A stretch of 47,427 bases of DNA from an uncultured Saprospiraceae bacterium (GCA_937923345.1 CAKZVJ010000242.1:1-47427), one strand, 5' to 3'; shown: positions 25,733-34,534, counted from the first letter of the stretch. Notes: a model not told the origin generated them from the letters alone. Numbers and translations: made by a program.

Positions 25733-26143
25733 TTACTTTTTAAATTTACCGGTTATCTGAAGCCTTACGTCTTCAATTTTAAAATTTTTAATCTTTTTTC
25801 TCTTGAAATAATCGGCCACGAGTTCGTCCAGTTCCTTATCAGCGTAGTCCATGATCCGATCCGTCTCATTGCAGTAGAGATGATGGTGATGTTCGACCAT
25901 CGCATCGTAGCGCATGATGTCTTTTTCGCTCTTCACTTTTTTGAGCAGAGCATTTTCCACCAACACATTGAGCACTTTATATACCGTACCGACAGATATA
26001 CTCGGAAAGTCAGACTTGATGGCATCCGCAACATTTTCAGCAGTAGGGTGGTTCTTCATATCATGAACGACCTTATAGATTGCTAGCCGCTGCGGCGTAA
26101 CTTTCAATCCCTTTTCTTTTAATTTTTCACTAGCAGAAAACAT
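25733..26143 (-). CDS. PerR-like peroxide-sensing regulator (Fur family)
   Basis: 136 residues with a winged-helix DNA-binding half (VTPQRLAIYKVVHDMKNHPTAENV, SVGTVYKVLNVLVENALL) and a short dimerisation half. The regulatory-metal ligands of Bacillus PerR (H37, D85, H91, H93, D104) align as H32, D80, H86, H88 and D99 with a constant offset of five. The Asp at position 80, where Fur has Glu, favours PerR-type peroxide sensing. Unlike PerR, the structural zinc site is missing: only C91 remains of the first pair and there is no C-terminal CxxC pair. It lies upstream of katG in the same operon and probably represses it. Confidence 0.88.
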   Translation of the reverse strand: MFSASEKLKEKGLKVTPQRLAIYKVVHDMKNHPTAENVADAIKSDFPSISVGTVYKVLNVLVENALLKKVKSEKDIMRYDAMVEHHHHLYCNETDRIMDYADKELDELVADYFKRKKIKNFKIEDVRLQITGKFKK

Positions 26144-26158
26144 GTCTGATTATTGTTT

Positions 26159-26189
26159 AATAATTATTCCGCAATGATAATGATTCTCC
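26159..26189 (-). promoter_or_regulatory. Putative PerR/Fur operator upstream of perR-katG
   Basis: TGATAATGATTCTCC (26175-26189) matches the 7-1-7 Fur/PerR inverted repeat in the left half perfectly and in the right half at 5 of 7. The AATAATTATT palindrome at 26159-26168 lies next to it. Both are 15-46 bases before the perR ATG, a place where binding would block transcription (autoregulation). Confidence 0.6.
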
Positions 26190-26271
26190 TTTAGAATATG
26201 TTCACCACTAGAAGCTTTTTTTGATAAACGCTAATATGAATTTTCCCCTTTTTATTTTTAAGCCTATTGAG

Positions 26272-26465
26272 GAGGGACCATCCTGATGCATACTCCGGGA
26301 AAAACCTCCGTCTGCACAGGACCGGGCTGTGCGCTTGTATAGGATGGGCCGACGCTGCGGAGAAAAGGCGTGCCTTTTCTCTACCTACCCGTATCCTATA
26401 TCGCTTCCATCCCTTGTTCTTGCGCTCTCCGAGCGACTCGCTTTGGGCGCGAGCGCCGTCGCACC
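26272..26465 (-). repeat. GC-rich structured interspersed element, copy B
   Basis: Read on the minus strand it has a CGCTC..CTCGCTTTGGGCGC-type start, the block GGAGAGCGCAAGAACAAGGG, a variable hairpin region and the end block GATGGTCCCTC shared with copy A. The palindrome here is a perfect 10-bp repeat (26360-26369 and 26372-26381, GAGAAAAGGC), different from those in copies A and C. A second small hairpin GCACAG/CTGTGC lies near 26317-26335. Confidence 0.68.
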
Positions 26466-26597
26466 CGCCTAAGTCAAAACAAGATCCATACAAAATGCGG
26501 CCCATACAGAAGCATTGCAATTGTTTATCAACAAACAGGAGCATAAGCACTTAAATGGGCATGCGGTGCTGAACCATTCATTGCGTCAACCCGTGCC

Positions 26598-26805
26598 CAC
26601 CATCGCGGCGTAGCGAAGCGCCCAGAGCTCGTCGCTCGGAGAGCGAAAGGACAAACGGTGGCAGTGACATCCCTGTGCGGGTGGCCCAGAGGTAGAGACG
26701 CATAACATGCGTCTACCTGTGCGGAGGCCAGGGATACAACGTACGACGTGGTCCAGTCTGTATAGACGCAAGATATTGCGTCTATATGGATCTGGATGGC
26801 CCATC
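26598..26805 (+). repeat. GC-rich structured interspersed element, copy C
   Basis: Blocks in order: GCGTAGCGAAGCGCCCAGAG, CTCGTCGCTCGGAGAGCG, AAAGGACAAACGGTGG, a palindrome with core GACGCAT/ATGCGTC (about 26691-26717), TACGACGTGGTCC, a second perfect 11-bp palindrome (26761-26771 and 26776-26786, TATAGACGCAA) and the end block GGATCTGGATGGCCCATC. The same order occurs in copy A, with a different palindrome in the middle. Confidence 0.7.
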
Positions 26806-26889
26806 AACAACAGTAAACCAAAATCCAAGGAGAAACGTAAATATAACTGCACAACAAAAATAGACGAGTAACATTTCACAATATTTCAA

Positions 26890-26897
26890 TACTTTTG
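26890..26897 (+). promoter_or_regulatory. -7 promoter element of the lipoprotein gene at 26918
   Basis: TACTTTTG fits TAnnTTTG and lies 20 bases before the ATG. No TTG is present at the ideal -33 position. Confidence 0.5.
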
Positions 26898-26917
26898 CGT
26901 TAGAATAAAAATAAAAC

Positions 26918-27892
26918 ATGAGAATCCTTTTAGCCTTTTGCGTAATTGCCCTATTCATTTTTTCAGCCTGTGAGGAACCCGCGCCTATATTCCCAGATGA
27001 AGTTATCTTATCTTGTCAAGAAGATGTAGACAGTATTGCTCCGCTATTGATACAAGGTATCTTTGATGAAAGGAACCCTGACAATGCATTTAGAGGCAAT
27101 GTGACCATACTATCAGATGGCTCTTGCGGATCACCTATCACAAACCTTTCCTTTTTCTCAGAATTCAGATTTTTGTTAGGTTCCTTGACGATTAATTCAG
27201 ACGAGATATTTAACCTGGAATTTCTATCCACAATAGAACAATTTAGAAGCGGAATCTCTATTATAGGCTGCTCAAATCTCAGGACTATAAATTTGCCGCA
27301 GTGTGCAGAGATTGAAGACTTCTTTGTAGTGATAGATAATGACTTATTGGAGGACATTCAAATAGGGCAGGAGCAAAATGAAGAGCTTTATGATGAGCTC
27401 TTTATAGACTCTCTTGTGCTAGTGGACAACCCTATATTAGAGGCATGGAGACCTAGCTTGAACAGAGTCAATTTTGGAAGAGCGGCTAGAATAGTTGAGA
27501 ATCCGTTCTTGACAGATCTAACTGCACTTAGTAATCTATCTATGCCTAGAAATACCATGGATCTTCAACTTTATAGCACAACTGTCAATGAATCAGGGGA
27601 GAATATGGATCCAGATTCGCTTCTTATGCCAGCGAGTACCTTCATCGACGCTATTCGTCCAGACAATGATTATAGCTGGCTATCTAAAGCGAAGATTACA
27701 CCTAGGTTTGATGATGAGGGAATCGATATAGGAACCATCGCTGATTTTAGCATCTCAGGCGCCGTTACCATACCGGAGCTTTGTCCCTTAGCGAGCATAG
27801 CAGATACAACAGGTTTAGAGGTTGTTTCTACATCATTTGGGACCATGATGATTATCACTCCTGAGATGCTGGTAGACGAATGCCCTGAGTAA
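26918..27892 (+). CDS. Hypothetical lipoprotein with L-domain-like repeats
   Basis: 324 residues; lipobox FSACEE (Cys18). Short repeated hydrophobic strands separated by polar turns (GNVTILSDGSC, LLGSLTINSDEI, SGISIIGCSNLRTINLP, IDSLVLVDNPIL, AARIVENPFLTDLTAL) resemble the right-handed solenoid of receptor-L/leucine-rich-like domains. Several Cys could form disulfides. It is a single transcription unit. Function unknown; a surface binding role is plausible. Confidence 0.68.
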   Translation: MRILLAFCVIALFIFSACEEPAPIFPDEVILSCQEDVDSIAPLLIQGIFDERNPDNAFRGNVTILSDGSCGSPITNLSFFSEFRFLLGSLTINSDEIFNLEFLSTIEQFRSGISIIGCSNLRTINLPQCAEIEDFFVVIDNDLLEDIQIGQEQNEELYDELFIDSLVLVDNPILEAWRPSLNRVNFGRAARIVENPFLTDLTALSNLSMPRNTMDLQLYSTTVNESGENMDPDSLLMPASTFIDAIRPDNDYSWLSKAKITPRFDDEGIDIGTIADFSISGAVTIPELCPLASIADTTGLEVVSTSFGTMMIITPEMLVDECPE

Positions 27893-28048
27893 GGACATAT
27901 ACCTGATATCACGCATACCTTAACTATCTATCGACTACTGCCTGATTATGTGTGGCTTATGCGACGCACTAAGAGTCATTTAGTTGGCAATAATCAAGAT
28001 GTTGAAAGAATAACGTTAAATAAATAGACATTAGAGGGTAGGGAACCC

Positions 28049-28056
28049 TATATTTG
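28049..28056 (+). promoter_or_regulatory. -7 promoter element of the RNA helicase gene
   Basis: TATATTTG fits TAnnTTTG. It would give an unusually long leader of about 115 bases before 28182, containing a small perfect hairpin GACTCT-AAAG-AGAGTC at 28073-28088. Long structured leaders are common for cold-induced helicases, but this is inference. Confidence 0.45.
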
Positions 28057-28181
28057 TGTTTTTTAAAAATATGACTCTAAAGAGAGTCAGTACCATTTTA
28101 TTTTAAGATTGCCGTCAGATTACATTATTAGCTAATACGGCACCTAGAACATACAAGTGGTAATTCACTATAAAAACTGAT

Positions 28182-29702
28182 ATGTCCTTTAAAGAATTGA
28201 ATCTCGTGGACCCGATCTTGAAAGCTTTAGCAGAGAAGGGATATGAGAATCCAACACCCATACAACAGAAAGCGATACCCCATATACTAGAGAGACGTGA
28301 TGTACTTGGCTGCGCACAGACTGGAAGTGGAAAAACGGCAGCATTCGCTATACCGATATTGCAGCTCGTACATGAACGAGAAAAAGATAAAGATGCGAAA
28401 CCCAAGATAAGATGCTTGATCGTAACGCCGACTAGAGAGCTCGCTATCCAGATAGACGACAACTTCAAGGCTTACGCAAAGCATACCAATATCAAATCTA
28501 CGGTCATCTTTGGTGGCGTAAATCAAAATGAACAAGTCCGTAAACTCAAAAAAGGGGTGCATATCCTGACGGCTACGCCTGGGAGATTACTCGATCTGAT
28601 GAATCAAGGCTTTATCAATCTTGAGACCCTCAAGTTGTTTGTGCTAGATGAGGCAGATAGGATGTTGGACATGGGTTTTATCCATGACATCAAGAAGCTA
28701 CTGAAGGTGATTCCAGAAAAAAGACAATCCTTGTTTTTCTCTGCGACTATGCCTGACAATATAGTTAAGCTTGCTAATGGCATCTTACAAAAGCCTGTGA
28801 AGGTAGAGGTAACGCCTGTTTCCTCTACAGTAGACACCATACAACAGCGTCTGTACTATACAGATAAAAAGCTGAAGAGAAGTTTATTGTTACACGTATT
28901 GGAAAATCCTGAAATAGAAAGTGTACTAGTCTTCACTAGGACGAAGTATGGTGCGGATAAAGTCGCGAGAATGCTGACTAAGAAGGGGACCAAGGCAGCA
29001 GCCATCCATGGAGACAAATCGCAAAACAATAGACAGAAGGCCCTCAAGGCATTTAAGGATAAGAAGCTAAGGGCACTGGTAGCAACGGATATCGCTGCTA
29101 GAGGCATCGATATAGATAGCCTAGAATATGTGATTAATTTTGAGATTAGCAATATGCCGGAAACGTATGTTCACCGCATTGGAAGGTCAGGGAGAGCTGG
29201 TAAGAACGGTGTTGCTATTTCGTTTTGCGACCACACCGAACGAGCATACGTAAAAGACATACAAAAGCTAATCGGAAAGAAATTGGATGTTATCAGTGAC
29301 CATCCATTTCCGCAGAGTGCCGAGGATCCTGCCTTGTCTGAAAATAAAGAGGACAAACAACAGCAGAATAGAAACCCTCGCGACAAAGGAAATAGAAATA
29401 AAAAGAAGTTAGATAAGCGTAAACCGCCAAAGTCTAAGTTTACTGAAAAGCGAGCGCGAGCTGCCGAGGAGAAATCGCCTGAGCAGCAAATTACTTCTGG
29501 AAAGAAAGATCCTAAGAAGACGCATCCAAAAGAAAACAAGCCTAAGGCAAGTCATAAGTCCAAAGAGAACAAGAATCCTAAGGATCAGAAATCGGACAAT
29601 AGTCAGGCTGGCAAAAAGAAGAAGCCTTTCAATAAAAAGAAAGGGGGTAAAAAAGGAATGCCAGAAGGATTGAAGAAAAAAATGATGTGGCCATTAGATT
29701 AA
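28182..29702 (+). CDS. DEAD-box RNA helicase, RhlE-type
   Basis: 506 residues. Motifs in order: Q motif (PTPIQQKAIP, 24-33), Walker A AQTGSGKT (45-52), PTRELA, TPGRLLD, DEAD (156-159), SAT, the C-terminal ATDIAARGIDI and HRIGRSGRAG. After about residue 385 comes a long, highly basic, low-complexity tail (Lys, Asn, Gln, Pro rich) typical of Bacteroidota RhlE/CsdA-like proteins and likely to bind RNA. Role: unwinding structured RNA in ribosome assembly or mRNA decay, often at low temperature. A strong terminator follows. Confidence 0.95.
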   Translation: MSFKELNLVDPILKALAEKGYENPTPIQQKAIPHILERRDVLGCAQTGSGKTAAFAIPILQLVHEREKDKDAKPKIRCLIVTPTRELAIQIDDNFKAYAKHTNIKSTVIFGGVNQNEQVRKLKKGVHILTATPGRLLDLMNQGFINLETLKLFVLDEADRMLDMGFIHDIKKLLKVIPEKRQSLFFSATMPDNIVKLANGILQKPVKVEVTPVSSTVDTIQQRLYYTDKKLKRSLLLHVLENPEIESVLVFTRTKYGADKVARMLTKKGTKAAAIHGDKSQNNRQKALKAFKDKKLRALVATDIAARGIDIDSLEYVINFEISNMPETYVHRIGRSGRAGKNGVAISFCDHTERAYVKDIQKLIGKKLDVISDHPFPQSAEDPALSENKEDKQQQNRNPRDKGNRNKKKLDKRKPPKSKFTEKRARAAEEKSPEQQITSGKKDPKKTHPKENKPKASHKSKENKNPKDQKSDNSQAGKKKKPFNKKKGGKKGMPEGLKKKMMWPLD

Positions 29703-29717
29703 ATCGAGTAGCTTAAC

Positions 29718-29752
29718 AAAAAAAGCCAGTGCGAATGCACTGGCTTTTTTTT
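29718..29752 (+). terminator. Rho-independent terminator of the helicase gene
   Basis: Perfect stem AAAAGCCAGTGC/GCACTGGCTTTT with loop GAAT and an eight-T tail. The A-run on the left also allows function for the convergent gene on the minus strand. Confidence 0.93.
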
Positions 29753-29798
29753 GTATTCTTGAATTTAGAACCTTCCATTATGCAAATTTATTATTGAG

Positions 29799-31049
29799 TC
29801 ATTTTGTGGTTTCGTGACTTTTCGGAGCGGACTCATCATTCATAAGAACAGATTCAATAAGAACAGATTTATTGAGCGTTCTGTGCACTGGACACTTGTC
29901 TGCTATGTCTAATAAGCGATTTTTTTGCGCCTCATCTAGATCTCCCTCCAAGACAATTTTCTTTCGAAAGACTTCAATTCTTTTCTCTTCCTCACTACAA
30001 TCTTTGCAATCTTCTGCATATCTTCTATCGTAATCAATGTGAACCACAACATTTTCTAGAGGCCACTTTTTTCTTCGAGCATACATCTGCAAAGTCATCA
30101 CAGTACAAGAGGCCAAGGCTACTGATAGATATTGATATGGAGATGGTCCAAAGTCTTCACCTCCTATATCTTCCCCCTCATCAGCAATGAGTCCATGTTC
30201 ACCCGCTCTAATCTCCGCGGCAAACCCTACACTTCCTAGTTTTGCTACTACGCTAGAATCAGTTTTGAGTAATTTTTTTTTGGGTACTACTATATATCGC
30301 TTTACCCAATTGGCAATAATGTCTCCAGCATAGGAAGCGTCACCTTTGTTGGACAACATATGATCAGCTCCGTCCAAAGAAACAAAACTTTTTGGATGGA
30401 AAGCGGCATGATAGATTTGAGCGGCATTATCTATTTCCACTACAGTATCTTGTGGGGAGTGTAAGACCATAATAGGTTTTTTTAAGTCTCCTAAAATCTC
30501 AAACATATTTTTGTTTTGCAGATCGTCCAAAAACTGTTTCTTGATCATGAATTCTCTTCCACCAATATTCACTTTTGCCTTACCTAGATTTATGATATCA
30601 TCTACTTTATCTCTTAAAAGATGGGTAACATGCTCTGGATCTGAAGGCGCACCTACGGTAGCGACTGCCTTTACACTATCGAGTTGCGAGGATGCGAAAA
30701 TGACTGCAGCGCCACCAAGAGAATGGCCAATCAATATCTTAGGGGCCATATAGTTTTGCTCTAAATAATTTGCTGCTGCTAAAATATCTTTGACATTACT
30801 ACTAAAATTTGTATCCGCAAAATCACCTTCACTTTCCCCAAGACCGGTAAAGTCGAATCGCAACACAGCTATCCCATTTCGTGTGAGACCTCTAGCAATA
30901 TGCCTTGTTGCAGTAAGACTTTTGTTGCCTGTAAAAACGTGGGCAAATATTGCAAAAGCGTATGGTTTTGTATCTGCAGGTAACTCTAAGAAAGCGGATA
31001 ATTCAAAACCGTCGGTATTTTCGAATGATATTTTTTGCGATCTGGCCAT
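29799..31049 (-). CDS. Alpha/beta-hydrolase fused to OsmC-like domain
   Basis: 416 residues in two parts. Residues 1-255 are an alpha/beta hydrolase with nucleophile S110 (IGHSLGG), acid D201 (HSPQDTVV) and H230 (DGADHML). Residues 265-405 are an OsmC/Ohr-type domain with the two peroxidatic cysteines C315 (ASCTVMTLQMYA) and C386 (DKCPVHRTL). An EDCKDCSEEE insertion lies between them. Such fusions are known in several bacteria. OsmC domains reduce organic hydroperoxides; the hydrolase may release the substrate from an ester, but this is inference. The start is not supported by a clear promoter. Confidence 0.9.
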   Translation of the reverse strand: MARSQKISFENTDGFELSAFLELPADTKPYAFAIFAHVFTGNKSLTATRHIARGLTRNGIAVLRFDFTGLGESEGDFADTNFSSNVKDILAAANYLEQNYMAPKILIGHSLGGAAVIFASSQLDSVKAVATVGAPSDPEHVTHLLRDKVDDIINLGKAKVNIGGREFMIKKQFLDDLQNKNMFEILGDLKKPIMVLHSPQDTVVEIDNAAQIYHAAFHPKSFVSLDGADHMLSNKGDASYAGDIIANWVKRYIVVPKKKLLKTDSSVVAKLGSVGFAAEIRAGEHGLIADEGEDIGGEDFGPSPYQYLSVALASCTVMTLQMYARRKKWPLENVVVHIDYDRRYAEDCKDCSEEEKRIEVFRKKIVLEGDLDEAQKNRLLDIADKCPVHRTLNKSVLIESVLMNDESAPKSHETTK

Positions 31050-31148
31050 ATAAATTAGTATTGAGATGAAGTGAGATGGTAATGTATTAAAAAAATCTTT
31101 ATATTTACCTAGATTATTCCTTTAACGAAGATTCTTTAGATCAAAGGT

Positions 31149-31454
31149 ATGAGAAGTTTTAGCGTTAAATATATCATGATGCTGCTTTTTACAATTTGCT
31201 TTGCTTTAACAAGTGATGCTCAAGATTTGTTACCAACAATAGAATATCCGGCTGAAAAAATAAGGTCACATCAGGTGAAACTAAATTACCTTAAGCTTAT
31301 GAAGCTCAACATTGAAGATAAGCAAAAACGAGATAGACAAGAGCAGGATCCATCAGGAGAGGATAGCCCACTCACCTCACCAAATATAAAGAGCCAAAAA
31401 AGAACGTCCAAAGCCCTACCTAAGAGGCAATCTCCAAAACCAATACATCCATAG
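31149..31454 (+). CDS. Small secreted hypothetical protein
   Basis: 101 residues: a signal peptide (MRSFSVKYIMMLLFTICFALTSDAQ, cleavage after DAQ or just before) followed by a short, basic, Lys/Gln/Pro-rich chain (QKRDRQEQ, KALPKRQSPKP). No family recognised. It lies between the divergent OsmC fusion and the VCBS protein. The secretion signal makes a real gene likely despite its size. Confidence 0.55.
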   Translation: MRSFSVKYIMMLLFTICFALTSDAQDLLPTIEYPAEKIRSHQVKLNYLKLMKLNIEDKQKRDRQEQDPSGEDSPLTSPNIKSQKRTSKALPKRQSPKPIHP

Positions 31455-31575
31455 TAATTTCAATTCAACAAGGCCTTCTTTTACTTGTTATGTATTGTCC
31501 GTAGGCGATGTTACACGCAGTTTAGCAAGGATTTGACATAAGCCTGTAAAGTATATTGTATTATTTAAGCGTTCA

Positions 31576-31606
31576 TTGTACAGAAGTAGATATTATTGTA
31601 CCTTTC
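31576..31606 (+). promoter_or_regulatory. Promoter of the VCBS/T9SS protein gene
   Basis: TTG (31576-31578), a 20-base spacer and TACCTTTC (31599-31606), one mismatch from TAnnTTTG. Transcription would start about 15 bases before the ATG at 31629. Confidence 0.5.
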
Positions 31607-31628
31607 TTACAATTAAAATACCCACAAA

Positions 31629-33854
31629 ATGACTAGTTACTATCTCCGTTTACCGCTTATACTCTTAGCTACGCTATTATGCAGCTCTACGGTGCTTTCA
31701 CAGCAATTCACCGCTGATAATATTGCTAAATTTATTGTTGATGGAAAGGAGCTTTCCAATCCTTTTGCGGGTGGTTTAAACGCTCCACAGTTTTCCAATG
31801 CGGACTTGAATAATGATGGCTTAATGGATGTGCTGATTTTTGATAGAATTGGGTCTGTCATTATTCCAATGTTAAGAGAAGGAGATGGTTTTACTTTTGA
31901 CCCAAGCTTTGCTGCAAATTTTCCTGCCATCGATAACTTTCTACTGATGCTTGATTATAACAAGGATGGTATAGAAGACATCTTTTGTTTTTCTGTCGAA
32001 CCAGGTATTCCAGGAGTGAGTGTATTTAAAGGAAAATACACAGACGGTGTCATTGATTTTGACATTGTAGATTCTCCTAATTTTGCTCCCGCTGTACTTG
32101 AGTTTCAGCTGGACAATGGTTCCTTCTCAAATATCGCGGTATTGAATTCGGATATACCTTCCTTCGAGGATATTGATGGAGATGGAGATATCGATATTAT
32201 CACCTTTAATTTCTTAGGAGGATATGTGGAATGGTATCAAAACTTCACCTTGGAGCGCGGTGGAAGCATTGATGATTTTGAATTCGTTAGAGTGGATGAC
32301 TGCTACGGCGGATTCTTTGAATCTGGCTTAACGGAGGAGGTAGAGCTTTCGCCAGATCCAGATGGCTGCGCGAACACCTTTGCTCCAGATAATGTGACTA
32401 CGCGTCATGCTGGTTCAACTGTCCTCAATATTGATCACGACGGAGATGGCGACTTTGAATTATTATTGGGCGACTTGGCTTTTAATAATATTACCCTCTT
32501 AGAAAATGCTGGTGAACCAGATGATGCCTGGTTCAATAGACAAATAATCTCTTACCCAGATATGGCCAGTGAGCCAGTTGACATTCCTATTTTTCCGGGT
32601 GCTTTTTATCTAGACATAGATGGAGACAATGTGAAAGACTTTGTATCGGCCCCCAACAACATCAATAATGCGTTAGATATCAATAATGTCTGGTACTATA
32701 AGAATACAGGTGAGACAGATATGCCCCTTTTTGAACTGGAGAGCAAAAATTTGTTTGGTTCTGAGATGCTAGACTTAGGAACGATCGCGAGTCCTGCTTT
32801 TGCGGATGTGAATGGTGATGACTTACTTGATCTTGTAGTGGGTACAGAGACTACCTTTGTCACAGGTGGGGAAAAAGACGCGAGGCTATATTTGTTTTTA
32901 AATGAAGGATCCGCAACAGAGCCTACCTTTGAGTTGGTGGATGAAAATTGGTTAGACTTTCAACGCTTCAATAGTTTGGCATTTGACTTTATCCCCACTT
33001 TTGCGGATTTGGATGCTGATGGTGATTTGGACTTGTATGTAGGAGAAACCAATGGTAGCATTTTTGAGGTGATCAATACTGCTGGACCAGGTGCCGCAAT
33101 GACTTTTGGACAAATTGTACCTAGTTTTGATTCCTTGGACGTAGGAAAGATTTCAGCACCTACTTTTTATGATGCAGATAAGGATGGTTTGTTAGACCTA
33201 ATCATTGGAGAAAGAAACGGAAACATCAACTTCATGAAAAACATAGGAACGAGCACCGATCCAGCATTCAATCCAGATCTAGAAGCTCCTGAAAATTCTG
33301 AGTTTTATGGACAAATTGATACTCGAATTTTTCCATTCATTGTAGGTCACAGCAAACCAGTATTTTTAGAAACAGAAGACGGCACTGTCCTCATCACTGG
33401 TACTGTGCACGGAGCATTGCAAATGTATCAAGTCAGTAATGAAGTAGAAAGCGCATTCACACTTCTCGATGATGAATTGGGAGATATAAGAATAGGAGAG
33501 CAGGTAGCTCCATCTTTTGTAGATATTAATAATGATGGATTCTATGAGGCTTTTATTGGTAACAGAAGGGGAGGACTGAGCGGTTTTAGAACTGACATAA
33601 AAGCTCCTACGGTATCTACAAATTCAGTACAGAATAATCTAGACATTAAGCTAGTTTCCAATTTGGTAACAGATCTATTGCGTGTACAAGACAAAGTTAC
33701 AGTCTCTATGACCGTTTTCTCTATCCTTGGCCAAGAACTCATAGCGCCTGCATTTGGAAACGAATTAAACGTCTCTAACTTAGGTGCTGGTGTCTATTTT
33801 GTTTTGATGGAAAAAGACGGAAAGCAGTCTACCCATAAATTTGTGAAAATGTAA
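31629..33854 (+). CDS. T9SS-exported FG-GAP/VCBS repeat protein
   Basis: 741 residues with a signal peptide (MTSYYLRLPLILLATLLCSSTVLSQ). At least nine calcium-type D-x-D/N-x-D-G segments occur (DLNNDGLMD, DYNKDGIED, DIDGDGDID, DIDGDNVKD, DVNGDDLLD, DLDADGDLD, DADKDGLLD, DINNDGFYE and others), which places it among FG-GAP/VCBS beta-propellers. The last 80 residues (VSMTVFSILGQELIAP.., VSNLGAGVYFVLMEKDGKQSTHKFVKM) are a type IX secretion sorting domain. It is thus exported across the outer membrane and probably held at the surface. Target molecule unknown. Confidence 0.92.
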   Translation: MTSYYLRLPLILLATLLCSSTVLSQQFTADNIAKFIVDGKELSNPFAGGLNAPQFSNADLNNDGLMDVLIFDRIGSVIIPMLREGDGFTFDPSFAANFPAIDNFLLMLDYNKDGIEDIFCFSVEPGIPGVSVFKGKYTDGVIDFDIVDSPNFAPAVLEFQLDNGSFSNIAVLNSDIPSFEDIDGDGDIDIITFNFLGGYVEWYQNFTLERGGSIDDFEFVRVDDCYGGFFESGLTEEVELSPDPDGCANTFAPDNVTTRHAGSTVLNIDHDGDGDFELLLGDLAFNNITLLENAGEPDDAWFNRQIISYPDMASEPVDIPIFPGAFYLDIDGDNVKDFVSAPNNINNALDINNVWYYKNTGETDMPLFELESKNLFGSEMLDLGTIASPAFADVNGDDLLDLVVGTETTFVTGGEKDARLYLFLNEGSATEPTFELVDENWLDFQRFNSLAFDFIPTFADLDADGDLDLYVGETNGSIFEVINTAGPGAAMTFGQIVPSFDSLDVGKISAPTFYDADKDGLLDLIIGERNGNINFMKNIGTSTDPAFNPDLEAPENSEFYGQIDTRIFPFIVGHSKPVFLETEDGTVLITGTVHGALQMYQVSNEVESAFTLLDDELGDIRIGEQVAPSFVDINNDGFYEAFIGNRRGGLSGFRTDIKAPTVSTNSVQNNLDIKLVSNLVTDLLRVQDKVTVSMTVFSILGQELIAPAFGNELNVSNLGAGVYFVLMEKDGKQSTHKFVKM

Positions 33855-33863
33855 ACCTTGGCG

Positions 33864-34505
33864 CTAAGCAAAAAGTAAGCTCCCAATTCTAACCATATTA
33901 GAGCCCTCTTCAATGGCCAGTGCATAGTCACCTGACATACCCATCGATCGGACTTGAAAATCGTCATCAAGCGCAGCGTGTGTCTTTATAGAGTCAAATA
34001 GATTTGAAAGTGATTTGAATTCCTTTCTTACTTGTGATTCATCGTCGGTATAGGTCGCCATGCCCATGAGTCCGCATACCTTTATGTTGGGAAATTCAAG
34101 TTGATGTATGGCCTCTAGAATCTCGTTGATCTCATTTGCATCAAAGCCAAATTTAGCTTCCTCCTGCGCGATATGAATCTGCAAAAGCACCTTGATGACT
34201 CGCTTGTGTTTTGCAGCTTGTTTATTTATTTCTTGCAAGATGCGTTTACTATCAACAGAATGAATCATGCTAACGAATCCAGCAATCTGCTTTACTTTAT
34301 TGGTTTGAAGATGGCCGATGAGATGCCACTCAATGTCCTTAGGGAGCTTCTCATTTTTGCGCACCAGCTCCTGTACTCTATTCTCTCCAAATACGCGCTG
34401 CCCTGCATTATACAGCTCCATGATTTGCTCGTTGCTTCGTGTTTTAGACACAGCAACCAATTGAACCTCCTTTTGCCTTAATCCTTCAAGTAATTTTTCT
34501 ATCAT
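33864..34505 (-). CDS. YggS-family PLP-binding protein
   Basis: 213 residues from the ATG at 34505. AVSKT holds the PLP lysine near the N-terminus; FGENRVQEL, WHLIGHLQTNK, GLMGMAT and SMGMSGDYALAIEEGSNMVRIGS are the family blocks. It is a PLP homeostasis protein without known catalysis. An in-frame ATG at 34529 exists, but the -7 promoter box overlaps it, so the shorter form is preferred. It is convergent with the VCBS gene (about 9 bases apart). Confidence 0.93.
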   Translation of the reverse strand: MIEKLLEGLRQKEVQLVAVSKTRSNEQIMELYNAGQRVFGENRVQELVRKNEKLPKDIEWHLIGHLQTNKVKQIAGFVSMIHSVDSKRILQEINKQAAKHKRVIKVLLQIHIAQEEAKFGFDANEINEILEAIHQLEFPNIKVCGLMGMATYTDDESQVRKEFKSLSNLFDSIKTHAALDDDFQVRSMGMSGDYALAIEEGSNMVRIGSLLFA

Positions 34506-34526
34506 TGCACTACATATTTTGCAAGA

Positions 34527-34534
34527 CAAAAGTA
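34527..34534 (-). promoter_or_regulatory. -7 promoter element deciding the yggS-type start
   Basis: On the minus strand TACTTTTG (34534-34527) fits TAnnTTTG. It covers the more upstream candidate ATG (34529-34527), so transcripts would begin near 34520 and only the ATG at 34505 would be on them. Confidence 0.5.

Larger units (their letters stand above)
26190..26917. other. Gene-free stretch with two structured repeats
   Basis: About 730 bp between perR and a lipoprotein gene. Open frames of 95-119 codons exist but lie over the GC-rich repeats, run on both strands and show no domain. The stretch holds copy B (minus) and copy C (plus) of the interspersed element, separated by about 130 bp. Confidence 0.6.

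Noticed and set aside
26191..26879. Open frames of 95-119 codons on both strands between perR and the lipoprotein gene
   Set aside because: They overlap each other and the structured elements B and C; shared residues between frames come from the DNA repeat, not from a protein family.
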